This document shows positions 25,631 to 34,446 of a stretch of 64,000 nt of DNA, in pieces (the first letter of the stretch is position 1; every line of letters starts with the position of its first letter). Position numbers and translations under genes: made by a program. Source of the stretch: JACDAN01 sp963827705. Its GTDB lineage: Bacteria; Actinomycetota; Thermoleophilia; Gaiellales; Gaiellaceae. Below the pieces are notes generated by a model. The model was given only the letters and a program-made list of their open reading frames with translations. It did no database searches and was not told the origin of the DNA. The stretch lies in NCBI GenBank assembly GCA_963827705.1, contig CAWHBN010000010.1, positions 124,001 to 188,000 of the forward strand, given 5' to 3'.

Positions 25631-26914
25631 ATGGCCCTGCGTGAGACGACCGCGTCCGAGGCGGTGATCGAGGCCCGCGAACGCTACGTCGCGCGCGGGA
25701 TCGCCACGCCGCCCCTAGTCGTCGCCCGCGCCGAAGGCGTGCGGATCGAGGACGCAGACGGGCGCACGTACATCGACTTCGCCGGCGGCCTCGGCTGCCA
25801 GAACACCGGCCACGGGCTCCCGGCCGCCGTCGAGGCGATCCGCGAGCAGCTCGACCGCTATCTGCACCAGTGCTTCATGGTCGGCATGTACGAGCCCTAC
25901 GTCGAGGTCTGCCGGTTGCTCGCCGAGGTCTCGCCGTGCCGGGGCTCCGACCAGCGAAGCATTCTTCTGAATAGCGGCGCGGAGGCCGTCGAGAACGCGG
26001 TCAAGATCGCGCGCGCGGCGACCGGCCGTCCCGCCGTCCTCGTCTTCGGCGGCGCGTTCCACGGCCGGACGCTGCTCACGATGACGATGACCAGCAAGGT
26101 TCAGTACAAGCAGGGCTTCGGGCCGTTCGCCCCGGAGGTCTACCGCGCGCCTGCGCCGTACCCGTACAGGGGCATCTCGGCCGACGACGCGCTCGCGGCC
26201 ATCGAGCAGCTCTTCAAGGCCGAGGTCGATCCGCAGACGATCGCCTGCGCCGTGCTCGAGCCCGTGCAGGGCGAGGGCGGATTCATTCCGATGCCGGCCG
26301 ACTTCCCGCAGCGGCTCCAGGAGCTGCTCGGCCGCCACGGGATCCTGTTCGTCGCCGACGAGGTGCAGAGCGGCGTCGGGCGCACCGGAACCATGTGGGC
26401 GATCGAGCAGTACGGGGTCGAGCCCGACCTTCTCGTCTCCGGGAAGTCGCTGGGCGGCGGCCTCCCGCTGGCGGCCGTCACCGGCCCGGCGGAGATCGTC
26501 GACGCCGTCGAGCCGGGCGGGCTGGGCGGCACCTTCGGCGGCAACCCGCTCGCGTGCGCCGCGGCGGTCGCCGTGCTCGAGGAGGTCCGGCGACCCGAGT
26601 TCCTGGAGCGGGCCCGCGACCTCGGTGACGTCATCCGCGGCCGACTCGACCAGATCGCCGCCGACAACCCGACGGTCGGGGAGGTGCGCGGCCTCGGCCC
26701 GATGCTCGCGCTCGAGCTCGTCGAGCAGACGCCGGACCTCGCCAAGGCGGTCACGACCGCGGCGCGGGAGAAGGGCCTGATCCTCCTCTCGTGCGGGCTG
26801 TACGGCAACGTCATCCGCATCCTCGTCCCGCTCGTCATCTCGGACTCGGATCTCGACCGCGGCCTCGAGCTGCTGGAGGAGTCGCTTGTCGACGCAGGCG
26901 CCGGCCCGGGCTAG
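25631..26914 (+). CDS. gabT: Class III aminotransferase, GABA-transaminase-like
   Basis: About 427 residues, the size of E. coli GabT. Features: IDFAGGLGCQNTGH near the N-terminus, LLNSGAEAVENAVKIAR, the FHGRTLLTMTMT segment, EPVQGEGGFIPMP, ADEVQSGVGRTG, and the PLP lysine K272 in LVSGKSLGGGLP. It would transfer the amino group of GABA or another omega-amino acid to 2-oxoglutarate. The frame opens at GTG 25553, but ATG 25631 fits the family length. It begins a run of fifteen plus-strand genes to 41212. The 3' end overlaps potA by 29 bases. Confidence 0.85.
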   Translation: MALRETTASEAVIEARERYVARGIATPPLVVARAEGVRIEDADGRTYIDFAGGLGCQNTGHGLPAAVEAIREQLDRYLHQCFMVGMYEPYVEVCRLLAEVSPCRGSDQRSILLNSGAEAVENAVKIARAATGRPAVLVFGGAFHGRTLLTMTMTSKVQYKQGFGPFAPEVYRAPAPYPYRGISADDALAAIEQLFKAEVDPQTIACAVLEPVQGEGGFIPMPADFPQRLQELLGRHGILFVADEVQSGVGRTGTMWAIEQYGVEPDLLVSGKSLGGGLPLAAVTGPAEIVDAVEPGGLGGTFGGNPLACAAAVAVLEEVRRPEFLERARDLGDVIRGRLDQIAADNPTVGEVRGLGPMLALELVEQTPDLAKAVTTAAREKGLILLSCGLYGNVIRILVPLVISDSDLDRGLELLEESLVDAGAGPG

Positions 26915-27956
26915 CGAACCACAGGCCGAGGCGGGCGTCCCGGACGTCGAGGCCGTCGCGCTCTACCGGACATACGGCGACGTGGTCGCGGTCGACGGCG
27001 TCGACCTGACGATCGCGCCGCACGAGTTCTTCACGCTCCTCGGACCGAGCGGTTCGGGAAAGACGACGACGCTGCGGCTGATCGCCGGCTTCGAGCGGCC
27101 GGACTCGGGGCGCGTACTGCTCAAGGGCCGCGACGTGACGCGCACACCGCCCTACGACCGAAACGTCAACACGGTCTTCCAGGACTACGCCCTCTTCCCT
27201 CACATGACGGTCGAGCAGAACGTCGCCTACGGGCTGATGGTGAAGAAGGTGCCGAAGGCGGAGCGGCGCAGGCGGGTTGGCGAAGCGCTCGAGATCGTTC
27301 GGCTCGCCGGCCTCGGCCCACGGCGCCCGGCCCAGCTCTCGGGCGGACAGCGACAGCGCGTCGCCCTCGCCCGCGCGCTCGTCAACAGCCCCCAGGTGCT
27401 GCTCCTCGACGAGCCACTCGGGGCGCTCGACCTGAAGCTTCGGCACGAGATGCAGATCGAGCTCAAACTCATCCAGCGCGAGGTCGGAATCACCTTCATC
27501 TACGTGACCCACGACCAGGAGGAGGCGCTGACGATGAGCGACCGCCTGGCCGTGTTCAGGGACGGCAGGATCGAGCAGATCGGCTCGCCGGCCAACGTCT
27601 ACGAGCATCCGGAGAGCGAGTTCGTCGCCGGCTTCGTCGGCGTTTCGAACGTGCTCGAACGGAATGGGCGGCGGTTCACGGTCCGCCCCGAGAAGATCCG
27701 GCTCCTCGGTGAGAACGAGGAGCCCGCGGCCGGCTGGACCTGGGAACGCGGCCGCATTCGCGAGGTCGTCTACGTCGGGATGGTGACCCGGTACGTGGTC
27801 GACCTCGAGAACGGCGGAGTCCTCTCCGTCGTCACGCAGAACCTCGAGACCACCTCGGCGGACGTCGTCGAGGCGCGGAACCGCCCAGTCCGCCTCGAGT
27901 GGCGTCCAGAGCACACCAACGAGATCTCCACTGGGGGAGAGACGGAGGACGAATGA
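26886..27956 (+). CDS. potA: Polyamine-type ABC transporter ATPase (first copy)
   Basis: 356 residues. Walker A LGPSGSGKTTTLR, Q-loop VFQDYALFPHMTVEQNV, signature LSGGQRQRVALARAL, Walker B LLLDEPLGALD and H-loop THDQEEALTMSD are followed by a C-terminal TOBE-type regulatory domain (RPEKIRLLGE). It powers uptake by PotB-PotC. The start is TTG 26886, overlapping gabT. It overlaps potD by 4 bases (ATGA). A second potA at 34446 is similar in motifs but clearly divergent in sequence. Confidence 0.92.
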   Translation: MSTQAPARASEPQAEAGVPDVEAVALYRTYGDVVAVDGVDLTIAPHEFFTLLGPSGSGKTTTLRLIAGFERPDSGRVLLKGRDVTRTPPYDRNVNTVFQDYALFPHMTVEQNVAYGLMVKKVPKAERRRRVGEALEIVRLAGLGPRRPAQLSGGQRQRVALARALVNSPQVLLLDEPLGALDLKLRHEMQIELKLIQREVGITFIYVTHDQEEALTMSDRLAVFRDGRIEQIGSPANVYEHPESEFVAGFVGVSNVLERNGRRFTVRPEKIRLLGENEEPAAGWTWERGRIREVVYVGMVTRYVVDLENGGVLSVVTQNLETTSADVVEARNRPVRLEWRPEHTNEISTGGETEDE

Positions 27957-29158
27957 GCAAGGCACGATGGCGTAAGGCCCGCTGGGTCGGGCTCGCGGTC
28001 TACTGCTGCGTCGCGCTTCTCGCGGCAACGGCCTGCGGTAGCGACGACGATGACGACGGCTCGGCCGGCGGCGGCACGACGACGACCTCCTCGACCGAAG
28101 GCATGGCCACAGAGATCGGCGAGCCGGAAGGTCAGGTGAACCTGATCAACTGGGCCGGCTACGTCGAGAAGGACTGGGTCACGCCCTTCGAAAAGGAGAC
28201 GGGCTGCAAGGTCAACTCGAAGGTCGGCGCGACCTCGGACGAGATGGTCACGCTGATGAAGACCGGCAACTACGACGGCGTCTCGGCCTCGGGCGATGCA
28301 ACGCTCCGCCTGATCGCCGGCGACGACGTCGCACCGGTCAACACCGACCTGATCGAGAACTACGACGCGGTCTTCGACGGCCTGAAGGACCAGCCGCACA
28401 ACACGGTGGACGGCGTCTCGTACGGCGTTCCCCATGGCCGTGGCGCGAACCTGTTGATGTGGCGGACCGACGTCGTCAAGCCTGCCCCGGACAGCTGGAG
28501 CGTCGTCTGGGACGCGAGCTCGCCGTACAAGGGGAAGATCACCGCGTACGACAGCCCGATCTACATCGCGGATGCGGCCCTGTACCTGAAGGCGACTCAG
28601 CCCGACCTCGGCATCGAGGACCCGTACGAGCTCGACGACGAGCAGTTCCAGGCGGCGGTTGACCTGCTGAAGCAGCAGAAGCCGAACATCGGCGAGTACT
28701 GGTCGGATGCCGCCAAGGAGATCCAGTCGTATACCAACAAGGACACCGTCGTGGGCACGACGTGGCAGTACCAGGCCAACCAGCTGACCGGCGCGAAGCC
28801 CCCGGTCCCGGTGAAGGCGATCCTTCCGACAGAGGGCTCGACCGGCTGGTCGGACACCTGGATGATCTCCTCCCAGGCCAAGAACCCGAACTGCATGTAC
28901 CTCTGGATGAACTACATCATCTCGCCGGAGGCGAACGCGAAGGCGACGGAGTATTTCGGCGAGGCCCCGGTCAACGCCGAGGCCTGCGACCTGACGACAG
29001 ACAAGAACCACTGCGAGACGTTCCACGCGCAGGACGAGGACTACTTCTCCAAGGTCGCGTACTGGAAAACGCCGATCAAGGACTGCGGCGACGACCGAGG
29101 CATGGTCTGCAAGGACTACGCCGAGTGGACCGCGGCCTGGACCGACATCAAGGGCTAA
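27953..29158 (+). CDS. potD: Polyamine-type ABC transporter substrate-binding lipoprotein (first copy)
   Basis: 401 residues. The lipoprotein signal ends in the lipobox AATAC, followed by an acidic/Gly/Thr linker (DDDDDGSAGGGTTTTSS), then the PotD fold beginning NLINWAGYVEKDWVTPFEKETGCKV, with the GVSASGDATLRL and VSYGVPHGRGANLL segments typical of the family. Ligand preference (putrescine, spermidine or another amine) is not readable by eye. The C-terminal part has several Cys (NCMYLW, EACDLT, NHCETF, KDCGDD, MVCKDY), more than usual. A strong hairpin lies just after its stop. Confidence 0.9.
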   Translation: MSKARWRKARWVGLAVYCCVALLAATACGSDDDDDGSAGGGTTTTSSTEGMATEIGEPEGQVNLINWAGYVEKDWVTPFEKETGCKVNSKVGATSDEMVTLMKTGNYDGVSASGDATLRLIAGDDVAPVNTDLIENYDAVFDGLKDQPHNTVDGVSYGVPHGRGANLLMWRTDVVKPAPDSWSVVWDASSPYKGKITAYDSPIYIADAALYLKATQPDLGIEDPYELDDEQFQAAVDLLKQQKPNIGEYWSDAAKEIQSYTNKDTVVGTTWQYQANQLTGAKPPVPVKAILPTEGSTGWSDTWMISSQAKNPNCMYLWMNYIISPEANAKATEYFGEAPVNAEACDLTTDKNHCETFHAQDEDYFSKVAYWKTPIKDCGDDRGMVCKDYAEWTAAWTDIKG

Positions 29159-29168
29159 GAGGAGCTCC

Positions 29169-30071
29169 CTGAGCTCAGCCCCGTACGGAGAGGCGTCTCC
29201 CCGGCTAGGCCCGGGGAGGCGCCTCTCGACGTTTCTCTTCCGCCACCCACGACTGCGAGTCGGCGCGCTTCTCGCCTCTCCCCTGGCCTGGCTCGGGGTC
29301 GCCTACCTGGGCTCGCTCGCGGTGCTCTTCCTCACCGCCGTGTGGAGCGTCGATCCGTTCACCGGCGACATCGTCCGTGAGTTCACGCTCGACAACTTCC
29401 GCACGATCTGGGAGGAGGACGTCTACCGTCGGGTCACGCTCCGGACCGTCGGGCTTGCGGCGGCAGTGACCGTCACCGACGCGCTGCTCGCGCTCCCGAT
29501 CGCGTTCTACATGGCGCGCATCGCCTCGCCACGAACGAAGGCGATCCTCGTCGTGGCGATCCTCACCCCGCTCTGGGCGAGCTACCTCGTGAAGGTCTAC
29601 GCGTGGCGGATCATCCTCGCCGGGCAAGGTCCGTTGAATTGGGCACTCGAGCCGTTCGGCCTGACTGGGCCCGGCTACACGACGACCGGAACCTGGCTCG
29701 TCTTTACCTACCTGTGGCTCCCGTTCATGATCCTGCCGATCTACGCGGGGCTCGAGCGGATCCCGAACTCGTTGCTCGAGGCATCGTCGGACCTCGGCGC
29801 GAAGGGCCTCGGGACCTTCCGGCGCGTGGTCTTCCCGCTCGCGTTCCCCGCGATCGTGGCCGGCTCGATCTTCACGTTCTCACTGACGCTCGGGGACTAC
29901 ATCACCCCGCAAGTCGTCGGGAACACCCAGTTCATCGGGAACGTCGTCTACACGAACGTCGGCGTTGCGAACAACCTCCCGTTCGCCGCCGCCTTTGCGA
30001 CGGTTCCCGTGCTGATCATGGTCGTCTACCTCATGCTCGCGAAGCGGGCGGGCGCGTTCGAGAATCTGTGA
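29169..30071 (+). CDS. potB: Polyamine-type ABC transporter permease PotB (first copy)
   Basis: About 300 residues if started at CTG 29169. The conserved part has six membrane segments and the permease EAA loop (LLEASSDLGAKGLGTFRRVVFPLAFP). The first ordinary start in frame is GTG 29322, but that would cut the first membrane segment (LLASPLAWLGVAYLGSLAVL), which is clearly coded upstream together with the FLFRHPRLRVG lead-in. No ATG, GTG or TTG lies in frame between, and a GAGGAG site (29159-29164) points to CTG 29169. The 5' coding part contains a 17-pair hairpin. The 3' end overlaps potC by 4 bases (GTGA). Confidence 0.82.
   Translation: MSSAPYGEASPRLGPGRRLSTFLFRHPRLRVGALLASPLAWLGVAYLGSLAVLFLTAVWSVDPFTGDIVREFTLDNFRTIWEEDVYRRVTLRTVGLAAAVTVTDALLALPIAFYMARIASPRTKAILVVAILTPLWASYLVKVYAWRIILAGQGPLNWALEPFGLTGPGYTTTGTWLVFTYLWLPFMILPIYAGLERIPNSLLEASSDLGAKGLGTFRRVVFPLAFPAIVAGSIFTFSLTLGDYITPQVVGNTQFIGNVVYTNVGVANNLPFAAAFATVPVLIMVVYLMLAKRAGAFENL
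29188..29227 (+). repeat. Strong hairpin between potD and potB
   Basis: Arms of 17 bases (29188-29204 and 29211-29227) pair with a single G-T position around a 6-base loop. It begins 30 bases after the potD stop and falls inside the inferred 5' part of potB. Such structures downstream of binding-protein genes often stabilise the upstream message or partly terminate transcription so that the binding protein is made in excess. Confidence 0.65.
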
Positions 30072-30886
30072 CGGTCGGCGGCGTCCTCCTCCGGCTCGCG
30101 ACGGCGGCGACGCTCGCCTTCATCTACATCCCGCTCTTCATCATCGGCCTCTACGCCTTCAACGAGAACATCACACAGGGCTGGCCGATCTCCGGCTACA
30201 CGACCGCCTGGTTCGGGGAGGCCTGGCGGGACGAGAACGTGCGGGACGCACTCTGGCTCTCCGTCAAGTGCGGCCTGCTCGCGACCGCCATCGCGCTCCT
30301 GCTCGGGACAGCGGCATCCCTCGCCGTCAGCCGCTACCGGTTCTTCGGACGCGAGTCGATCTCCTTTCTCATCATTCTCCCGATCGCGCTGCCGGGGATC
30401 GTGACCGGGATGGCGCTGAACGCCTCCTACGTCCGCTTCGGGATCGACTTCGGCCTGCTGACGATCGTGATCGGCCATGCGACCTTCTGCATCGTCGTCG
30501 TCTACAACAACGTGATCGCCCGGCTCCGGCGAGTGTCGGCGAACCTCGAGGAGGCGTCCTCGGACCTCGGCGCGGACTCCTGGCAGACCTTCCGCTACGT
30601 GACCTTCCCGCAGATGCGAACTGCTCTCCTCGCGGGCGGGCTGCTGGCCTTCGCGCTCTCGTTTGACGAGGTGATCGTCACGACGTTCACGTCCGGCGCC
30701 GAGCAGACCCTGCCGATCTGGATCTTCACGAACCTCGCACGGCCGGAGCAGCTTCCGATCATCAACGTCGTTGCCCTCGCCGTGATCGTGCTCTCGTTTA
30801 TCCCCGTCTGGATCGCCGTGCGCCTCACCCGCGAGCCCACCGGCGTCGGAGGCACGGGCAGCCGCCGGTGCCGGACACTGAGATAG
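30068..30886 (+). CDS. potC: Polyamine-type ABC transporter permease PotC (first copy)
   Basis: 272 residues with six membrane segments, the first being LATAATLAFIYIPLFIIGLYAF. The cytoplasmic EAA motif is LEEASSDLGADSWQTFRYVTFPQM, the coupling helix for the ATPase. It pairs with PotB to form the channel. GTG 30068 overlaps the potB stop. The C-terminus is Arg/Gly-rich and probably cytoplasmic. The aldehyde dehydrogenase gene follows after 29 bases. Confidence 0.9.
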   Translation: MTVGGVLLRLATAATLAFIYIPLFIIGLYAFNENITQGWPISGYTTAWFGEAWRDENVRDALWLSVKCGLLATAIALLLGTAASLAVSRYRFFGRESISFLIILPIALPGIVTGMALNASYVRFGIDFGLLTIVIGHATFCIVVVYNNVIARLRRVSANLEEASSDLGADSWQTFRYVTFPQMRTALLAGGLLAFALSFDEVIVTTFTSGAEQTLPIWIFTNLARPEQLPIINVVALAVIVLSFIPVWIAVRLTREPTGVGGTGSRRCRTLR

Positions 30887-30915
30887 GTTCTGCCCGAATC
30901 CAGGAGGTTTCGTCC

Positions 30916-32353
30916 ATGAGCGTGAGCGTTCAGAAGCACAAGAACCTGGTCGGCGGCGAGTGGGTCGATGCCTCCGACGGCGGCACCGAGGAGGTCATCA
31001 ACCCCGCGACGGGCGAGACGATCGCGGAGGTGCCGAAGGGCACCGAGGCCGACGTCGACCGCGCCGTCGAGGCCGCGAAGAAGGCCTGGGCCGAGTGGCG
31101 CGGCGTGACCCCGGCGGAGCGCGCGGAGCTGCTCCTCAAGCTCGCCGACGTGATCGACGAGCACACCGACGAGCTCGCCGAGATCGAATCGCGGAACGTG
31201 GGCAAACCGTTGGGGGCCGCGCGGGACGAGATGCCGGTCTGCTCCGACAACATCCGGTTCTTCGCCGGCGCCGCCCGCATCCTCGAGGGCCGCTCCGCCG
31301 GCGAGTACATGCAGGGCTACACGTCGATGATCCGCCGCGAGCCGATCGGGATCGTGGGCCAGGTCGCGCCGTGGAACTACCCGTTGATGATGGCGGTCTG
31401 GAAGTTCGCACCCGCCCTCGCCGCGGGCAACGTCTCGATCCTCAAGCCCTCGGAGCAGACACCGCTCTCGACGCTCCGCTTCGCGGAGCTCGCGGCCGAC
31501 GTGATCCCGCCCGGCGTCCTCAACGTGATCACCGGCGACGGCGAGCCGGTCGGCGCCGGCATCGTCCGCCATCCGGACGTCCGCATGGTCTCGCTCACCG
31601 GCGACGTCGCGACGGGCAGGGAGGTCGCGAAGGCCGCGTCCGAGACGCTGAAGCGCGTCCACCTCGAGCTCGGCGGCAAGGCGCCGGTCGTCGTGTTCGA
31701 CGACGCGGATCCCGCCCAGGTCGCCGAGGCGATCAAGGTCGCCGGCTACTGGAACTCCGGGCAGGACTGCACGGCCGCCTCACGCGTGATGGCCGGCCCG
31801 CGTATCTACGACAAGCTGCTCGAGGAGCTCGTTCCCGCCGTCGAGTCCATGAAGGTCGGCGACCCGGCCGACGGCGACGAGATCGAGATGGGGCCCGGTG
31901 ATCTCGAAGGCCCAGCAGGACCGGATCCTCGGCTTCCTCGACCGGGCCTCCGGCGCCCAGGTGCTCACGGGCGGCGGGACGAACGGCGACCGCGGGTTCT
32001 TCGTCAACCCGACGGTCGTCGCCGGCGTCGACCAGACGGACGAGATCGTCCAGCGCGAGGTCTTCGGGCCGGTCGTGACCGTCCAGCGATTCGACGACGA
32101 CGACCAGGCGATCGCTTGGGCGAACGACGTGAACTACGGCCTCGCCGCCTCGGTCTTCACGCGCGACGTCAGCAGAGCACTGAACGCCGCGCGGAAGCTC
32201 GAGTTCGGCACCGTCTGGATCAACGACCACATCCCGCTCGTCTCGGAGATGCCTCACGGCGGCTTCAAGCAGTCGGGCTACGGCAAGGACCTCTCCGCCT
32301 ACTCGCTCGAGGACTACACCCAGGTCAAGCACGTGATGGTCAAGCTGGACTGA
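30916..32353 (+). CDS. Aldehyde dehydrogenase, gamma-aminobutyraldehyde type, frameshifted
   Basis: Two frames together make a full NAD-dependent aldehyde dehydrogenase of about 478 residues. The first frame carries PWNYPLMMAVWKFAPALAAG, the general-base E251 (HLELGGKAP) and the catalytic C285 in NSGQDCTAASR. The second carries REVFGPVVTVQRF and MPHGGFKQSGYGKDLS. They join when one C is removed from 31894-31896, giving EIEMGPVISKAQQDRI. The NSGQDCTA motif is characteristic of PatD/YdcW-type 4-aminobutanal dehydrogenases, which make GABA from the putrescine-derived aldehyde. A strong AGGAGG site precedes ATG 30916. Confidence 0.87.
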
Positions 32354-32378
32354 CGAGGCCGGCCCTCGTAATCCGCGT

Positions 32379-32413
32379 CCTCGACCGGTCCCGGTTGACC
32401 GGCTGCGTCGAGG
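32379..32413. repeat. Two-part inverted repeat upstream of the Lrp gene
   Basis: An outer 7-base perfect pair (CCTCGAC at 32379-32385 with GTCGAGG at 32407-32413) encloses an inner 5-base pair (CGGTC/GACCG). It lies in the 80-base gap between the aldehyde dehydrogenase and the regulator, so it may be a terminator-like stem or a regulator binding site. No T-run follows. Confidence 0.4.
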
Positions 32414-32433
32414 AGTGGTAAGAACGCCTCGCA

Positions 32434-32961
32434 TTGCGCAGCTCAGATCTCCCTGAGCCACGGGGCCCGGTCAGCCTTCCCCGGAGCCTCGACGCCGTCG
32501 ACCAGGGCATCATCGAGGCGCTGCAGCGCAACGGCAGAGAGTCGTTCCGGCGGATCGCCGCCCGCCTCGGCGTCTCCGAGGCGACGATCCGGGCCCGCTA
32601 CGCGCGGCTTTGCGACGACAACATCCTCCAGGTCACCGGGATCACGAACCCGCTCGGGCTCGGCTTCGAGGCGCAGGCCATGGTCGGGATCCGCACCAAC
32701 GGCCCGCCGGAGCCGGTGGCCAACGAGATCGCGACCTGGCACGAGGCCGACTACGTCGTGATCACGGCGGGCCAGTTCGACATCCTCGTCGAGCTCGTCT
32801 GCGCCGACCGGCGCCAGCTCCTCGACCTGTCGAACCGCATCCGCGCGATCGAGAGCGTCGCCTCCACCGAGAGCTTCCTCTACCTCGAGCTCTGGAAACA
32901 GATCTACGACTGGGGCGCGCGCGTCGAGGACGGCGCCGCGCGGATGGCCAAGCTCGGCTGA
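32434..32961 (+). CDS. Lrp/AsnC-family transcriptional regulator
   Basis: About 175 residues. The N-terminal winged helix (LDAVDQGIIEALQRNGRESFRRIAARLGVSEATIRARYARL) and the C-terminal RAM ligand-binding domain (FEAQAMVGIRT to STESFLYLEL) are both complete. Such regulators respond to amino acids or related amines and usually control adjacent genes, so it is the likely local regulator of the amine-utilisation cluster. TTG 32434 is the only ordinary upstream start in frame. It overlaps the next gene by one base (TGATG), so it is expressed with it. Confidence 0.88.
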   Translation: MRSSDLPEPRGPVSLPRSLDAVDQGIIEALQRNGRESFRRIAARLGVSEATIRARYARLCDDNILQVTGITNPLGLGFEAQAMVGIRTNGPPEPVANEIATWHEADYVVITAGQFDILVELVCADRRQLLDLSNRIRAIESVASTESFLYLELWKQIYDWGARVEDGAARMAKLG

Positions 32962-34446
32962 TGGAGACGAGACTGCTCATTGCGGGTGAGCAGGTTGCGG
33001 GAGACGGCGACGCGCTCTCGGTCGAGAACCCGTTCACGGAGTCGGAGCTCGCCTCGGTCGGCCTGCCCTCGTCCGAACAGGTCGACGCAGCGATCGCGGC
33101 GGCGCGGGAGGCGGCGCGCTCCTGGGCCGCGACGCCCGCGATCGAGCGCGGAGAGATGCTCCACGAGGTCGCAACGCGGATGCGCGCCCGCACGGACGAG
33201 CTCGCCGAGCTGATGACGCGCGAGGGCGGCAAGCCGCTGATCGAGAACTCGGACGAGATCGGGTGGACGGCCGCGGCGTTCGACTACTACGCCGAGCTCG
33301 GGCGCAACTTCGCGGGCCGGGTGATCCCGGCGATCGAGTCGACGCAGCTCTCCCTCGTCCTCAAGGAGCCGATGGGCGTCGTCGGCTGCATCGTTCCCTG
33401 GAACTACCCGCTGCTGCTCCTGTCGTGGAAGGTCGCGCCGGCGCTCGCCGCCGGGAACACGATCGTCGCCAAGCCGTCCGAGCTGACGCCGCTCTCGACG
33501 CTCGCCCTGGCCGAATGCTTCGAGCACCTCCCGGCCGGGGTGATCAACATCCTCGCCGGCGGCGGGGAGGTCGGCGAGGCGATCGTCTCCGACGAGCGCG
33601 TCGACTGCGTCGCGTTCACCGGCTCCGTCGAGACGGGCAAGAAGATCGCCCACATCTGCGCCGACCGCGTGGCCCGGATCAACCTCGAGCTCGGCGGCAA
33701 GGACCCGTTCATCGTCTGCCCCGACGTGGCGCCCGCGATCGACGTCGCCGCGAAGGGAGGCGCGTGGGCCGCATTCCTGAACGCCGGCCAGGTCTGCACC
33801 TCGGCCGAGCGCTTCTACGTCATCGAGCCGGTCTACGACGACTACCTCCAGGCGTTCGTCGACTACACGAGCTCGCTGGTCGTCGGCGACCCGCTCGACG
33901 CGAACACCGACATCGGGCCGCTCGTCTCGGCCCGCCAGCGGGACAAGGTGGCCGCCCAGGTGGACGCCGCCGCCGCCGCGGGCGCCGAGGTCGTCACCGG
34001 CGGATCGAACGGCGGCAACGGCACCGGCTACTTCTACGCGCCGACCGTCGTCACCGGGCGCCCCGGCCGAGACCGACCTCCTACGGGAGGAGACCTTCGG
34101 CCCGGTCGCGCCGCTCGTCCGGGTCAAGAGCCTGGACGAGGCGATCGAGCTCGCGAACGGGACGCGGTTCGGGCTCGGCGCCAACGTCTACACCAAGGAT
34201 CTCGACACAATCCTCCGCTGCATGCGGGAGCTGAAGGCCGGCACCGTCTGGTTCAACGACCCCCTGACCGACAACGACGCGGGCCCCTTTGGCGGGATGA
34301 AGCAGTCCGGCCTCGGCCGGGAGCTCGGCCAGGAGGGCCTCGAGGCCTTTCAGGAGACCAAGCACGTCCACATCGAGACCTCCCTCGCGCCGAAGGACTG
34401 GTGGTACCCCTACGGCGGCGGCTCCCCGGGGGCGACGGGCGCCTGA
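32961..34446 (+). CDS. Aldehyde dehydrogenase, frameshifted
   Basis: About 494 residues after joining two frames by removing one G at 34056-34058, which gives VVTGAPAETDLLREETFGPVAPL. Catalytic C279 is in NAGQVCTSAERF and the base E243 in NLELGGKDPF. The Rossmann and bridging segments PWNYPLLLLSWKVAPALAAGN and FGGMKQSGLGRELGQEGL are present. It belongs to the broad betaine-aldehyde/succinate-semialdehyde/aminoaldehyde group, and oxidation of the semialdehyde left by the GABA-type transaminase is a reasonable inference. It sits between the regulator and the second transporter, with overlaps on both sides. Confidence 0.86.
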
